DNA of 64,000 bases. It comes from Campylobacter pinnipediorum subsp. pinnipediorum (GTDB taxonomy: Bacteria; Campylobacterota; Campylobacteria; Campylobacterales; Campylobacteraceae). Under the pieces are notes generated by a model. The model searched no databases. It had not been told where the DNA came from and saw only the letters and a program-made list of their open reading frames with translations. Within the stretch, counting starts at the first letter, position 1. Each line of letters opens with the position of its first letter. Below are positions 1 through 8,773 of this stretch, in pieces. The translations under genes and the position numbers were made by a program. The stretch spans positions 1,426,001-1,490,000 of the forward strand of contig NZ_CP012546.1 in NCBI RefSeq assembly GCF_002021925.1, read 5' to 3'.

Positions 1-189
1 ATCTGCATAAACTGTAATAACAACTGGTATATTAAAACCAACCATATCCTTAGTTTTCTCATTAAAAGCTTTACAAAACTCCATTATGTTAACACCTCTT
101 TGTCCAAGAGCTGGACCTACAGGTGGGCTAGGATTTGCTTTAGTAGCAGCAATCTGTAATTTTATTTCGCCTATAACTTTTTTAGCCAT
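1..189 (-). CDS. rplK: 50S ribosomal protein L11 (N-terminal part, cut by window edge)
   Basis: Only the first 63 codons lie in the window. The protein begins [20 protein letters not shown] and continues with [20 protein letters not shown], the hallmark N-terminal L11 sequence with the proline-rich switch that contacts 23S rRNA and thiostrepton-type drugs. A strong AAGGAG ribosome binding site precedes the ATG at 189. It is the last visible gene of the secE-nusG-rplK run and starts 11 bases after nusG ends. The rest of the gene continues off the left edge. Confidence 0.97.
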   Translation of the reverse strand, partial: MAKKVIGEIKLQIAATKANPSPPVGPALGQRGVNIMEFCKAFNEKTKDMVGFNIPVVITVYAD

Positions 190-200
190 AAACCTTCTCC

Positions 201-731
201 TTAAATTATCTTCTCAACTTGTGAATACAAAATATCAACCGGTGTACTTCTTCCAAATATAGAAACATTTAAACGAAGTTTTCCGTGTATCATATCATAC
301 TCTTCAACAACACCTATAAAATTTGCAAAAGGGCCTTCAGTTATACGAACATTTTCCCCTTCCTCAAAATAAATTTTTGGTTTAGGAGCTGCTCTTTTTT
401 CAACTTTTTCTAAAATCGTATTAATATCTTTTTCGGTTAAAGGTGTTGGTTTTTTTGATTCACCTATGAATCTTCCAACCTTAGGTAAAGATTGAATCTT
501 ATGCCACAAAGATGTATTTAAATCTAAATGAGCAAAAGCATATCCAGGATAAAGAGTTCTCTCATTTATCTTTTGCTTTCCATTTTTAATTTCTATAACA
601 TCCTCAGTAGGAACTATAACTTCCTTAAGCTGATCTTCTATACCATGCTCTTTAACTAAATTTTCTATACCTCTTTTTACAGCCATTTCACTTCCAGCAT
701 ATGTCTGAATAGCATACCATTTATGAGCCAT
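201..731 (-). CDS. nusG: Transcription termination/antitermination factor NusG
   Basis: A 176-residue NusG. It binds RNA polymerase through its N-terminal NGN domain and links it to Rho or ribosomal S10 through the C-terminal KOW domain. The start [15 protein letters not shown] is the family signature, and the KOW-like segment [19 protein letters not shown] lies near residues 123-141. I place the start at the ATG at 731 because an AGGAG site sits just upstream and the family begins at MxxxWY; an upstream in-frame start would add only three residues. It sits between secE and rplK, the standard bacterial order. Confidence 0.97.
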   Translation of the reverse strand: MAHKWYAIQTYAGSEMAVKRGIENLVKEHGIEDQLKEVIVPTEDVIEIKNGKQKINERTLYPGYAFAHLDLNTSLWHKIQSLPKVGRFIGESKKPTPLTEKDINTILEKVEKRAAPKPKIYFEEGENVRITEGPFANFIGVVEEYDMIHGKLRLNVSIFGRSTPVDILYSQVEKII

Positions 732-742
732 TACAAACACTC

Positions 743-922
743 CTATATCAAACTAGAAAGAGAAAAAGCCATTAAGGCATCGATTATTGCTAAAAAAAGT
801 GATACCACAGTTACAACAATAAAAACAGTAATAAAAGCATTTCTAATTTGCTCTTTTGTTGGGAATATAACCTTCAAAATCTCAGCTTTAGAAAGCTTTA
901 TATAATTTATTATTTTTTCCAT
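743..922 (-). CDS. secE: Preprotein translocase subunit SecE
   Basis: A 59-residue single-span SecE, the short form without the two extra N-terminal helices of E. coli. An amphipathic segment (KLSKAEILKVIFPTKEQIRN) is followed by one hydrophobic helix (AFITVFIVVTVVSLFLAIID), matching the SecE/Sec61-gamma pattern. SecE stabilises SecY in the inner membrane. The ATG at 922 (MEKIINYIKLSK) is preferred over a start nine codons earlier that would run towards the tRNA-Trp gene. Its position between tRNA-Trp and nusG supports the call. Confidence 0.93.
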   Translation of the reverse strand: MEKIINYIKLSKAEILKVIFPTKEQIRNAFITVFIVVTVVSLFLAIIDALMAFSLSSLI

Positions 923-938
923 ATTATACCTTAACTTA

Positions 939-1014
939 TGGCAGGGCAAGAGGGATTCGAACCCCCAACCATTGGATTTGGAATCCAGCGCTCTACCGTT
1001 GGAGCTATTGCCCT
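939..1014 (-). tRNA. tRNA-Trp (anticodon CCA)
   Basis: A 76-nt cloverleaf on the minus strand. The acceptor stem is AGGGCAA paired with TTGCCCT, the T loop is GGTTCGAATCC, and the anticodon loop ATTCCAAAT carries CCA. The 3' CCA is encoded. It lies between rpmG and secE, its usual place in this operon in Epsilonproteobacteria. Confidence 0.97.
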
Positions 1015-1026
1015 AACAGAATTATA

Positions 1027-1185
1027 CTAACTCTTTAGCTTAACTTCTTTATGAACAGTATGCTTTTTAAGTCTTGGACAATATTTTTTTAATTCTAACT
1101 TTTCTGTCATAGTCTTACTATTTTTAGTTGTGCTGTAGTTTATATCTCCACTTTCAACACATTTTAAACCTACTTTAATTCTCAT
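1027..1185 (-). CDS. rpmG: 50S ribosomal protein L33
   Basis: A 52-residue protein too short for most ORF screens. It begins [19 protein letters not shown] and contains [15 protein letters not shown], the conserved L33 C-terminal part. Two cysteines remain (C9 and C36), while the classical zinc-ribbon L33 has four, so this is a C- type that probably does not bind zinc. A purine-rich AAGGAT stretch lies upstream of the ATG. It is placed between tuf and tRNA-Trp, as expected for L33 in this operon. Confidence 0.95.
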   Translation of the reverse strand: MRIKVGLKCVESGDINYSTTKNSKTMTEKLELKKYCPRLKKHTVHKEVKLKS

Positions 1186-1243
1186 AAAAAATCCTTAAAA
1201 AAATTATGAGTGAAATAAATTATTTCACTCATATATAATATTA

Positions 1244-2443
1244 TTATGCTAGTATCTTTGAAACAACACCAGAACCAACAGTTCTACCACCCTCACGAAT
1301 AGCAAAACGTGTTCCCTCTTCAAGAGCGATAGGAGCTATAAGCTCAACACTAATTTTTAAGTTATCGCCAGGCATAACCATTTCAGTTCCTTCAGGAAGT
1401 GTAATAGAACCTGTAACGTCTGTTGTTCTTACATAAAATTGTGGTCTATAGTTGTTAAAGAATGGAGTGTGTCTTCCACCTTCTTCTTTAGTTAGGATAT
1501 AAACTTCACCTTCGAATTTTGTATGAGGAGTTATAGATTTTGGCTTACATAAAACCATACCACGCTCAACATCTTCTTTTTTTGTTCCTCTTAATAATAC
1601 ACCAACGTTATCGCCAGCTTCACCTTGATCCATCTCTTTTCTAAACATTTCAACACCTGTAACAGTTGTTGTTTGAGTGTCTCTAATACCAACGATTTCA
1701 ATAGTGTCACCAACTTTAACAACACCTTTTTCTATTCTACCTGTAACAACTGTACCACGACCAGAAATAGAGAATACGTCCTCTATAGGCATAAGTAGAT
1801 CTTTATCTGTATCACGAACTGGATTTGGAATATAGCTATCAACTGCAGCCATTAATTCCATAACCTTAGCTGACCACTCTCCATCTGTACCATTTTTTGC
1901 TTCTTCTAAAGCTTTTAAAGCAGAACCTGAAACTATTGGAGTATCGTCGCCAGGGAAACTATATTCGTTTAGAAGTTCACGGATTTCCATTTCAACTAAT
2001 TCAAGAAGTTCAGCGTCATCAACCATATCAGCTTTATTCATAAATACAACTATATATGGAACACCAACTTGGCGTGATAGAAGAATGTGCTCTCTAGTTT
2101 GTGGCATAGGGCCATCAGCTGCAGAAACAACCAAAATAGCACCGTCCATTTGAGCAGCACCAGTAATCATGTTTTTAACATAGTCGGCGTGACCTGGGCA
2201 GTCAACGTGAGCATAGTGACGATTTTCTGTTTCATACTCAATGTGAGAAGTAGCGATAGTTATACCACGCTCTTTTTCTTCTGGAGCGTTATCTATATTA
2301 TCATAATCTTTAAGCTCAGCAAGACCTTGTCTTGAAAGAACAGCAGAAATAGCAGCTGTCAAAGTAGTTTTACCATGGTCAACGTGACCTATAGTACCAA
2401 TATTTACATGTGGCTTGTTGCGTGAAAATTTTTCTTTAGCCAT
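1244..2443 (-). CDS. tuf: Elongation factor Tu
   Basis: A 399-residue EF-Tu, the GTPase that delivers aminoacyl-tRNA to the ribosome. Visible motifs are the P-loop GHVDHGKTT near residue 19, the switch [12 protein letters not shown] near 81, and NKAD near 136 for guanine recognition. Domains 2 and 3 follow, ending in [10 protein letters not shown]. The start at 2443 ([12 protein letters not shown]) has a GGAGGA site immediately upstream; a start four codons earlier is less typical. It follows tRNA-Thr(GGU), the classic tRNA-tufB arrangement. Confidence 0.98.
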   Translation of the reverse strand: MAKEKFSRNKPHVNIGTIGHVDHGKTTLTAAISAVLSRQGLAELKDYDNIDNAPEEKERGITIATSHIEYETENRHYAHVDCPGHADYVKNMITGAAQMDGAILVVSAADGPMPQTREHILLSRQVGVPYIVVFMNKADMVDDAELLELVEMEIRELLNEYSFPGDDTPIVSGSALKALEEAKNGTDGEWSAKVMELMAAVDSYIPNPVRDTDKDLLMPIEDVFSISGRGTVVTGRIEKGVVKVGDTIEIVGIRDTQTTTVTGVEMFRKEMDQGEAGDNVGVLLRGTKKEDVERGMVLCKPKSITPHTKFEGEVYILTKEEGGRHTPFFNNYRPQFYVRTTDVTGSITLPEGTEMVMPGDNLKISVELIAPIALEEGTRFAIREGGRTVGSGVVSKILA

Positions 2444-2515
2444 CTTGTCCTCCATTATAATTATGTGACTTTTAAAACTAAAATTTGTATATTTTAAACT
2501 ATATCGTATAAACCG

Positions 2516-2590
<75 letters not shown>

Positions 2591-2713
2591 GTTAAAACTC
2601 TTGGCAGAGACGACATATAAAAATACAAATTAAACCAAAAACTTATATAGGATATAACTGAATTGCAGATAAAAAATACCTTACAGCTCCCAGTTAATAT
2701 CCAAGTTTATCTT

Positions 2714-2790
2714 TGGAGCGGGAAACGGGACTCGAACCCGCGACCCTCAGCTTGGAAGGCTGATGCTCTAGCCAACTGAGCTACTCCCGC
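2714..2790 (-). tRNA. tRNA-Gly (anticodon UCC)
   Basis: A 77-nt cloverleaf on the minus strand. The acceptor GCGGGAG pairs with TTCCCGC with one G-U at the seventh pair, the anticodon loop CTTCCAA carries TCC, and CCA is encoded. The 123 bases between it and tRNA-Thr(GGU) hold no ORF or RNA that I recognise. Confidence 0.97.
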
Positions 2791-2798
2791 AAATAGCA

Positions 2799-2883
<85 letters not shown>

Positions 2884-2941
2884 CTATTAATATTATGCTT
2901 TGTATTCTGGTCAAACACTGTTATTTTCTATTAAAAATAAA

Positions 2942-3017
2942 TGGAGCTGGTGAACGGAATCGAACCGCCGACCTACTGCTTACAAGGCAGTAGCTCTACC
3001 ATCTGAGCTACACCAGC
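2942..3017 (-). tRNA. tRNA-Thr (anticodon UGU)
   Basis: A 76-nt cloverleaf on the minus strand. The acceptor GCTGGTG pairs with CACCAGC, the anticodon loop CTTGTAAG carries TGT, and CCA is encoded. It is the first gene of the tRNA-tuf transcript and lies 17 bases from the candidate -10 element. Confidence 0.97.
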
Positions 3018-3033
3018 TTGTTTTGAAAAGTGA

Positions 3034-3062
3034 ATTATAGCTCAAAAAAAAATAAATGTCAA
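3034..3062 (-). promoter_or_regulatory. Consensus sigma-70 promoter of the tRNA-tuf operon
   Basis: Reading leftward there is TTGACA at 3062-3057, a 17-base T-rich spacer, and TATAAT at 3039-3034. All twelve hexamer bases match consensus. The predicted start is about 10 bases before tRNA-Thr(UGU). Campylobacter vegetative promoters normally lack a recognisable -35 box, so this full match suggests very strong constitutive expression, fitting tRNA and EF-Tu genes. Confidence 0.85.
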
Positions 3063-3166
3063 GAGTTGTTTTATTTTTTATTTAAAATAATATATTTTTT
3101 TAACCGTATTTTAAATTTTAGAACTCTATAATACAACAAAATTTAATAAAAACATGCGAGGAAATA

Positions 3167-3403
3167 ATGAAATTTTTACCATGGATTATAATAATAATAC
3201 TTGCTTATATAGTATATTACCTAAGTACTAAATATGAAAGAAAGATAAAAATACTTGAAAAATTAATAGACCAAAACAAAAATAACATAGCAGAAAATAA
3301 AGATTTAATAGAAAAAAATAGGCTACTAATAGAAAAAAATAAGCATAGTATAGAAACAAATAAACAAAATATTACAAAAATAGATATAGATATAGAGGAT
3401 TAA
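3167..3403 (+). CDS. Small membrane-anchored heptad-repeat protein, unknown function
   Basis: A 78-residue protein that I do not recognise. Residues 4-20 form a hydrophobic anchor (LPWIIIIILAYIVYYLS). From about residue 36 to 71 there are five copies of a seven-residue unit of the form xNKxxIx (for example ENKDLIE, KNRLLIE, KNKHSIE), predicting a short coiled coil with Ile at a core position and Asn/Lys at fixed places. A GAGGAAATA site precedes the ATG, and TATAAT lies at 3127-3132. It is convergent with the divergent LapG-like gene and their stops overlap by four bases. It could act as a cytoplasmic coiled-coil tether; that is inference. Confidence 0.7.
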   Translation: MKFLPWIIIIILAYIVYYLSTKYERKIKILEKLIDQNKNNIAENKDLIEKNRLLIEKNKHSIETNKQNITKIDIDIED

Positions 3404-4023
3404 TTGTTCCAGAATTGCTCTTTAATTTGTTTTTGTAACAGTTTCTCGTAGCTTTTTATTCTAATATTAATTGGTTCTAGATGTTTACCATGATTTTTAA
3501 ATTTGTAGTATTTTCCATTCATCAAACAATACATTGGTTTTAAATCATATCTTTGAGAAATTGGTAAAATTCTAAAACTAAGATTATCAAGAATAACTGG
3601 TTCTTCTCCATCCTTTTTCCATAAAGCCAAAACCATATGATAACCACCTATCATTTTTTCCTCAACAACTAAAAGACAACTATTATTTTTAATGCCTAAA
3701 TCTTTAAGGCTTTCTTGTTTACTTATAGCATACTCTTCACAATCGCCACCACCAGTTCTTAAAAACTCACTCCTTGTACTCCAAGTATCAATATTTTTAT
3801 TATAAAAATCATCATAACGTGGCATTATTGTGTTTATATAAGAATTTACAAGCTCTAATTTTCTATCAAAAGTTTCATTTTTTGTCTTATTCATAAATTT
3901 AGTATAGTGATTTAAAATATTTTTACAACGAATATCGGAGCCACAAAGAGATAAATTTTTATTACTTAACTCATAAGCATTAACATAAATAAAAGCAAAA
4001 AATAAAACTATAAACTTAAACAT
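3400..4023 (-). CDS. LapG-like transglutaminase-fold cysteine protease (divergent paralogue)
   Basis: A 207-residue secreted protein of the bacterial transglutaminase-like cysteine protease family. A signal peptide covers residues 1-16. The catalytic triad fits C95 in GGGDCEEYAISK, H129 in GGYHMVLALW and D146 in VILDNL; the acidic residues next to C95 match the calcium-binding site known for LapG. Family members cleave large surface adhesins in the periplasm and are held back by LapD. It is more divergent than the paralogue at 10720-11385 and carries two additional cysteines near residues 27 and 33. It is the last gene of the operon and overlaps the LuxR-type regulator by eight bases. Confidence 0.85.
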   Translation of the reverse strand: MFKFIVLFFAFIYVNAYELSNKNLSLCGSDIRCKNILNHYTKFMNKTKNETFDRKLELVNSYINTIMPRYDDFYNKNIDTWSTRSEFLRTGGGDCEEYAISKQESLKDLGIKNNSCLLVVEEKMIGGYHMVLALWKKDGEEPVILDNLSFRILPISQRYDLKPMYCLMNGKYYKFKNHGKHLEPINIRIKSYEKLLQKQIKEQFWNN

Positions 4024-4639
4024 TTTTTTGCATTAATAAAACAAGTCCTATGCGATCTTTTACACCCATTTTATTATAGATAGATGCAACATGAGCCTTT
4101 ACGGTTCTTAGTGTTATATCTGTCTTTTCTGATATTTCTTTATTACTCAACCCTTGTTGAACAAACTCGGCTATTTGGATTTCTCTATCTGTAAGTTCTT
4201 TTAATAAATGAGTATTTGCTATTTGAATATCATTTGTATTATCAACAATTTCTCCTATCATTTGTTGTATAAACTCAGGATATAACCAAACCTTTCGATC
4301 TTTTATAGTATCTATTGCATCTACAAAATGCACTTCTCTCATATGTGAGTTTGCATAACCCTTAATACCATAAGATAAAAGTGTTTTGCCTTTTGTAAAT
4401 TTTGGTTCGTTTGAAAGAGCAAGAATTTTTATATCTTGATTGTTTTCAATTATATTTTTAATAAAATCATTAGAGTTATCTAGCGAATCTAAATCGATAC
4501 AAAATATAGCATCTTTATTAAGTTTTATTTGTTTTAAAAATTCATTAATATTAGTCAAAATCAATGTATCTTGCGATATATTATAACTCATCCATAAATT
4601 ATAAAGCGAATTGTTTTTTGTAAATAGAATAACTTTCAT
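4016..4639 (-). CDS. LuxR-family response-regulator-like transcription factor
   Basis: A 207-residue two-domain protein. Residues 148-203 form a clear LuxR-type helix-turn-helix (LTDREIQIAEFVQQGLSNKE, then TVKAHVASIYNKMGV). The N-terminal 120 residues resemble a receiver fold: an acidic DLDSLD segment near residues 49-54 could hold the phospho-acceptor, but the usual N-terminal acidic pair is missing, so phosphorylation is doubtful. No sensor kinase is adjacent. It overlaps the 171-aa gene before it by four bases (ATGA) and the protease after it by eight, so it is made with the secretion system. A role in controlling this operon or the adhesin is inferred. Confidence 0.85.
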   Translation of the reverse strand: MKVILFTKNNSLYNLWMSYNISQDTLILTNINEFLKQIKLNKDAIFCIDLDSLDNSNDFIKNIIENNQDIKILALSNEPKFTKGKTLLSYGIKGYANSHMREVHFVDAIDTIKDRKVWLYPEFIQQMIGEIVDNTNDIQIANTHLLKELTDREIQIAEFVQQGLSNKEISEKTDITLRTVKAHVASIYNKMGVKDRIGLVLLMQKNV

Positions 4640-5151
4640 ACTATATAACTCCCTATATTTTTTATTTGATTGTCATAAATCAAATCCCCATTAATATACA
4701 AAAACACACTTTTATCGCAAGGATTTAAAAATTTATATTTTATAGTATAAAGAAATTCTTTTACACTACAAAAATCGTTATCAACATTAACATTGATATC
4801 TATGCTTTTGTCTGTTATAGAATATCTATAAGGTGATTTTAAATTTAAACTTTTCATATCAAATTCAAGTCTATCATGGTTTTCATCATAACCTTTTAAA
4901 ATCAATTTAAGCAAATAAACTCTATCTTTAAAATCATCAAGCTTAACTTCATCTCTAAACAAAAAAAATTCATTATATCTGTCTAAAAATTCAGAAATTT
5001 CTTTTTCACAATCTTTAAAAACTAATTTTTCTATATCAGAATTTATTATATCACAAACATTATTGCCCTTTAATATCAATAAATCATAATCATCATTAGC
5101 AATCAAGCTATAATCATTAAAATTTTTATCATAATAAGCAATATTAGACAT
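4636..5151 (-). CDS. Unrecognised 171-aa protein in the Lap-type operon
   Basis: I do not recognise this protein. It has no signal peptide or membrane segment and is rich in Asp, Asn, Ile and Tyr, with alternating beta-like stretches (for example SIDINVNVDNDFCSVKEFLY). It lies 10 bases after the membrane fusion gene and overlaps the regulator by ATGA, which points to coupled translation with that regulator. Possible jobs include a cytoplasmic partner of the regulator or of the transporter. No catalytic motif is visible. Confidence 0.8.
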   Translation of the reverse strand: MSNIAYYDKNFNDYSLIANDDYDLLILKGNNVCDIINSDIEKLVFKDCEKEISEFLDRYNEFFLFRDEVKLDDFKDRVYLLKLILKGYDENHDRLEFDMKSLNLKSPYRYSITDKSIDINVNVDNDFCSVKEFLYTIKYKFLNPCDKSVFLYINGDLIYDNQIKNIGSYIV

Positions 5152-5161
5152 CCTACACCAT

Positions 5162-6628
5162 CTATCTCTCTGTTAAAGCATTATTTTTTGCTTTTAAAAT
5201 AGGTTTTAACAAATAATCTAAGATTGTTTTCTTGCCAGTAATAATATCAGCACTTACTATCATACCTACTTTAATTTTAAGTTGTTTTTTCTCATTACCC
5301 AAATAATTTTTATCAGTCTCAACCCTTACAAGATAGTAACTATCTCCAGTTTTCTCATTTGTCTCAGTATCGGCACTTATTTGAGTAACTTTACCTTTTA
5401 ATCCACCATAAATACTAAAATCATAAGCCGTAAACTTAACAACTGTATCAAGCCCTTGTCTCAAAAACGCAACATCGGCTGGTTTAACCTTAATTTCAGC
5501 AACAAGCTTATCTTCAACAGGAACTATCTCAGCTATGTTTTCTCCAGGTTTTATAACCCCTGAAACAGTATGAATCATAAGCTTACTAACAATACCGTTA
5601 ACAGGAGACCTAACAAATGTTCGATCAACCCTATCGCTTAAATTTATTTGAGATTCATTTAAGCGTGCCATTTCTGCTGAAACTTCATTTAATTCTTTCT
5701 TTGCATTATTTTTAAAGGCTAGTTTTGACTCTTTTATTTTGTTCTCAACTTCATTGATTGTTGATTGAACCCTAGATATAGATAGTTTTGCTGAATCAAG
5801 CTCTCCTTTTAAATCATTAAGCCTTCTTCTAAACTGTAAATACTCAACTTCGCTAACAAGACCTTTTTTAAACAAAGGTTCCATTATGTCTTTTTCTTTA
5901 ATAGATAAAGAATAACTTCTTTCTGCTTGTTCTATCTTATTTTTTAACTCCCTTAATTCGCTTTGACGCTGACTTAATTGTTCTGCAAGTATCCTTAGTT
6001 GTTCATTAAGTTGTGCTTTATTGGAGCTATATAAACTTAATTCATAATATATAGGTTTAGTATTATTTGCATCTCTAGCTAAATCAAATTTAAATTCTTT
6101 ATCATTAGCTTCAGCATCAAGCCTTAGAAATTTAGCTTGTAGCTCTTTAAGTCTTATTTGCGATTCACCATAACTACTTGAAAAATTTTTGTTATTAATT
6201 TTTAAAATAATCTGGTCTTTTTTGACTTCATCACCCTCTTTTACTAAAATTTCTTGAACAATACCACCTTCTAGATTTTGTATTGATTGATTTTTACCGG
6301 AAGGAATAATTTTACCAGTGCCTCTTGTTATCTCGTCTATCTCTGCCTGAGATGACCAAACAACTAACCAAAAAATAGTAAAAAATATAATATAAAGTAA
6401 TTTTCTTGAATTTGAAGGTGCTTTTGCTAAAACAGCCTCCGACAAACTTGACATAAACCTTATATCATGTGCATCATAATTTTTATTTTTAACATTAGAA
6501 TTGATTCTTTTTGCGGTATTATAAATTTCATTTCCAATATCGTTTTGAATTTCCATATTTTTACCATCTATATTTTTGTTTAAATTATCCTTAGTAGAAT
6601 TAATTGTTTGATTACTATCTGTATTCAT
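5162..6628 (-). CDS. lapC: Type I secretion membrane fusion protein (HlyD/LapC family)
   Basis: A 488-residue HlyD-family adaptor joining an inner-membrane ABC exporter to a TolC-like channel. After about 80 cytoplasmic residues there is one membrane span (LLYIIFFTIFWLVVWSS), a biotinyl-lipoyl-like half motif (GGIVQEILVKEGDEVKKDQI near residue 120), a long coiled-coil hairpin, and the C-terminal beta-barrel ending with VGMIVSADIITGKKTILDYL, the HlyD-type C-terminal signature. It is four bases from the transporter gene. Its N-terminal cytoplasmic extension is Asn/Lys rich. The gene symbol follows the Pseudomonas Lap naming by analogy. Confidence 0.93.
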   Translation of the reverse strand: MNTDSNQTINSTKDNLNKNIDGKNMEIQNDIGNEIYNTAKRINSNVKNKNYDAHDIRFMSSLSEAVLAKAPSNSRKLLYIIFFTIFWLVVWSSQAEIDEITRGTGKIIPSGKNQSIQNLEGGIVQEILVKEGDEVKKDQIILKINNKNFSSSYGESQIRLKELQAKFLRLDAEANDKEFKFDLARDANNTKPIYYELSLYSSNKAQLNEQLRILAEQLSQRQSELRELKNKIEQAERSYSLSIKEKDIMEPLFKKGLVSEVEYLQFRRRLNDLKGELDSAKLSISRVQSTINEVENKIKESKLAFKNNAKKELNEVSAEMARLNESQINLSDRVDRTFVRSPVNGIVSKLMIHTVSGVIKPGENIAEIVPVEDKLVAEIKVKPADVAFLRQGLDTVVKFTAYDFSIYGGLKGKVTQISADTETNEKTGDSYYLVRVETDKNYLGNEKKQLKIKVGMIVSADIITGKKTILDYLLKPILKAKNNALTER

Positions 6629-6631
6629 TAT

Positions 6632-8770
6632 TTATTTCCCACTTAATTTTTTTAAAATCTCATCTCTGTTGCCATCAAGTAATACCTTGCCATTATCAAC
6701 GACTATAACTCTATCAACCAAATCAAGTAAAGACATTTTATGAGTAACCAAAACCATAGTTTTATTTGCTATATTTATTTTTAAATTTTGTTTTAGTTTG
6801 TTTTCAACTGTGCTATCTAGGGAATTTGTAGGTTCATCAAGTAAAATTATAGGACTATCAAGCAAAAATGCTCTTGCTAACGCTATACTTTGTCTTTGCC
6901 CTCCACTTATACCGTCGCCACGCTCAAGAACTGGCATATCAAAACCCAAAGGATGCATATTAACATATTCATCAACACCACTTATTTTTGCAGCTCTAAT
7001 AATTTGCATATCATCGGCATAAGGTGCTTTTTGAACTATATTTTCTCTAACAGTTCCTTTAAATAACAAAACATCTTGTGGAACATACCCTATATTTCTT
7101 CTTAAGTCAGCTGGATCTATTTGATTTATATCAATTCCATCTATAAGCACAGAACCATCTGTTGGTGCATATAAGCCAAGCATAAGCTTTTGTATAGTTG
7201 TTTTACCAGAACCATTTCTTCCAATTATAGCAACCTTTTCTCCAGCCTGTATTGTAAAATTAATCCTATCTAAAGAACCTTTTACTGTTTCAGGATACGT
7301 AAAGCTAACATTTTTAAACTCAATTTTACCTTGGAATGAATTTCTTCTAACAAATTTTTTACCCTCAGGTCTTTCAACTGGCATATTCATAATATTATCT
7401 ATACCCTTATATGCTGTTTTTGTCTGTTCAAAATTAGCCACAAGTGCAGCTACTTGACCCATTGGAGCAATGGCACGTCCAGAAAGGATAACGGTTGCTA
7501 TCAATCCACCTATCGTTAAATTAGTATCTTTAATCATATAAACACCCATAACAACGATCGCAATTGTGTTAAGATGCACTAAAAAAGCAGTTATTGTGGT
7601 TATAGATGTTGTTATCATTTTTGATTTTATGCTTCTACTAGATATCTCTCCCGTAGCTTCTTCCCAATTCCACTGAACATGACCACTTGCGCCAAGTGTT
7701 TTTATCGTTTCAAGCCCATTTAGACTTTCTATCAATATACCATTTTTTGCAGCAGATGCTTCAAATGTGCTTTTTATTGCGTTTTGCAAAGGATTTTTAA
7801 TTGAAAATGTATATATAAGTATAATAAACATAGTTACAATAGGTGCGAATACCAAATAGCTACCTATAAAATAAATAGTTAGTAAAAATATTACAGAAAA
7901 CGGCAAATCAACAATAGCGGCCAAAGATGCTGATGAAAAGAAATTCCTTATAACATCAAACTCTTTAAGGTTACTAGCAAAAGAGCCTACTGATTTTGGT
8001 CTATTTGTTAATTTTAAATCCATAACTCTTTCAAAAAGTATAGAACTCATAATAATATCGCTTTTTTTACCGGCAATTTCAAGAAAATAAGACCTTATAA
8101 ATTTTAAGAAAAAATCTATCAAATACACAACTAAAACACCAATAGCCAAAACCCATAATGTTTCAACAGCATTATTAGGAACAACCCTATCATAAACATT
8201 CATTGTAAAAAGAGGACTAGCAAGAACAAATAAATTTATAATAAAAGTAGCTATGATAACATCAAAATATATTTTTTTTGATTTTTTAAGTGTTCCCCAA
8301 AACCAATGTTCTTTAGTATTTTCAAGCAAATGTGAAGAGCTAGACTCATCTGGAGAAAATTCTTTTTTTAGATAATAAGCATAACCAAGGTATTCATTCT
8401 TTAATTTTTCTAATTCTATAGTGCTAACGCCATTTGCTATATCTGGAACTATAATATTTGCTGTAGTTTTATCAGAACTTATGCTTTGAAGTATACAAGC
8501 TCTTTTGCCTCTTAGCATTAATATACAAGGTAAAACAAGTGGTGATATGTCTTCAAGTTGTTTTTTTACAAGAGTAGAAGCAAACCCTGCCCTCATAGCA
8601 GCTCTTGAAAAAAGTGATTTTGAACCGCTTAATGAAAACAACTCAACTTCTTCTCCATCTTCAACTGGAAGACCTATGGTTAGAGCATCTGTACTATAAG
8701 GATTATTATGAAGCTTTGTAAAAATAACAAGACATTCTAATAATTCATCTTTTTTTACTGTATTTAACAT
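6632..8770 (-). CDS. lapB: Type I secretion ABC transporter with inactive C39-like domain (LapB family)
   Basis: A 712-residue exporter. Residues 1-130 form a C39-peptidase-like domain without the catalytic cysteine motif, as in HlyB/LapB, where it binds substrate but does not cut it. Six membrane helices follow (about 165-430). The nucleotide-binding domain has Walker A GRNGSGKTT near residue 517, signature SGGQRQ near 620, and Walker B IILLDEPTN near 640. It would export a large non-cleaved C-terminal-signal substrate, most likely an adhesin. It lies four bases from each neighbour in the operon. Confidence 0.94.
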   Translation of the reverse strand: MLNTVKKDELLECLVIFTKLHNNPYSTDALTIGLPVEDGEEVELFSLSGSKSLFSRAAMRAGFASTLVKKQLEDISPLVLPCILMLRGKRACILQSISSDKTTANIIVPDIANGVSTIELEKLKNEYLGYAYYLKKEFSPDESSSSHLLENTKEHWFWGTLKKSKKIYFDVIIATFIINLFVLASPLFTMNVYDRVVPNNAVETLWVLAIGVLVVYLIDFFLKFIRSYFLEIAGKKSDIIMSSILFERVMDLKLTNRPKSVGSFASNLKEFDVIRNFFSSASLAAIVDLPFSVIFLLTIYFIGSYLVFAPIVTMFIILIYTFSIKNPLQNAIKSTFEASAAKNGILIESLNGLETIKTLGASGHVQWNWEEATGEISSRSIKSKMITTSITTITAFLVHLNTIAIVVMGVYMIKDTNLTIGGLIATVILSGRAIAPMGQVAALVANFEQTKTAYKGIDNIMNMPVERPEGKKFVRRNSFQGKIEFKNVSFTYPETVKGSLDRINFTIQAGEKVAIIGRNGSGKTTIQKLMLGLYAPTDGSVLIDGIDINQIDPADLRRNIGYVPQDVLLFKGTVRENIVQKAPYADDMQIIRAAKISGVDEYVNMHPLGFDMPVLERGDGISGGQRQSIALARAFLLDSPIILLDEPTNSLDSTVENKLKQNLKINIANKTMVLVTHKMSLLDLVDRVIVVDNGKVLLDGNRDEILKKLSGK

Positions 8771-8773
8771 TTT

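Noticed and set aside
2087-2335. ORF of 82 codons opposite tuf
   Set aside because: It lies wholly inside the strongly conserved EF-Tu gene in another frame and has no ribosome site or familiar sequence.
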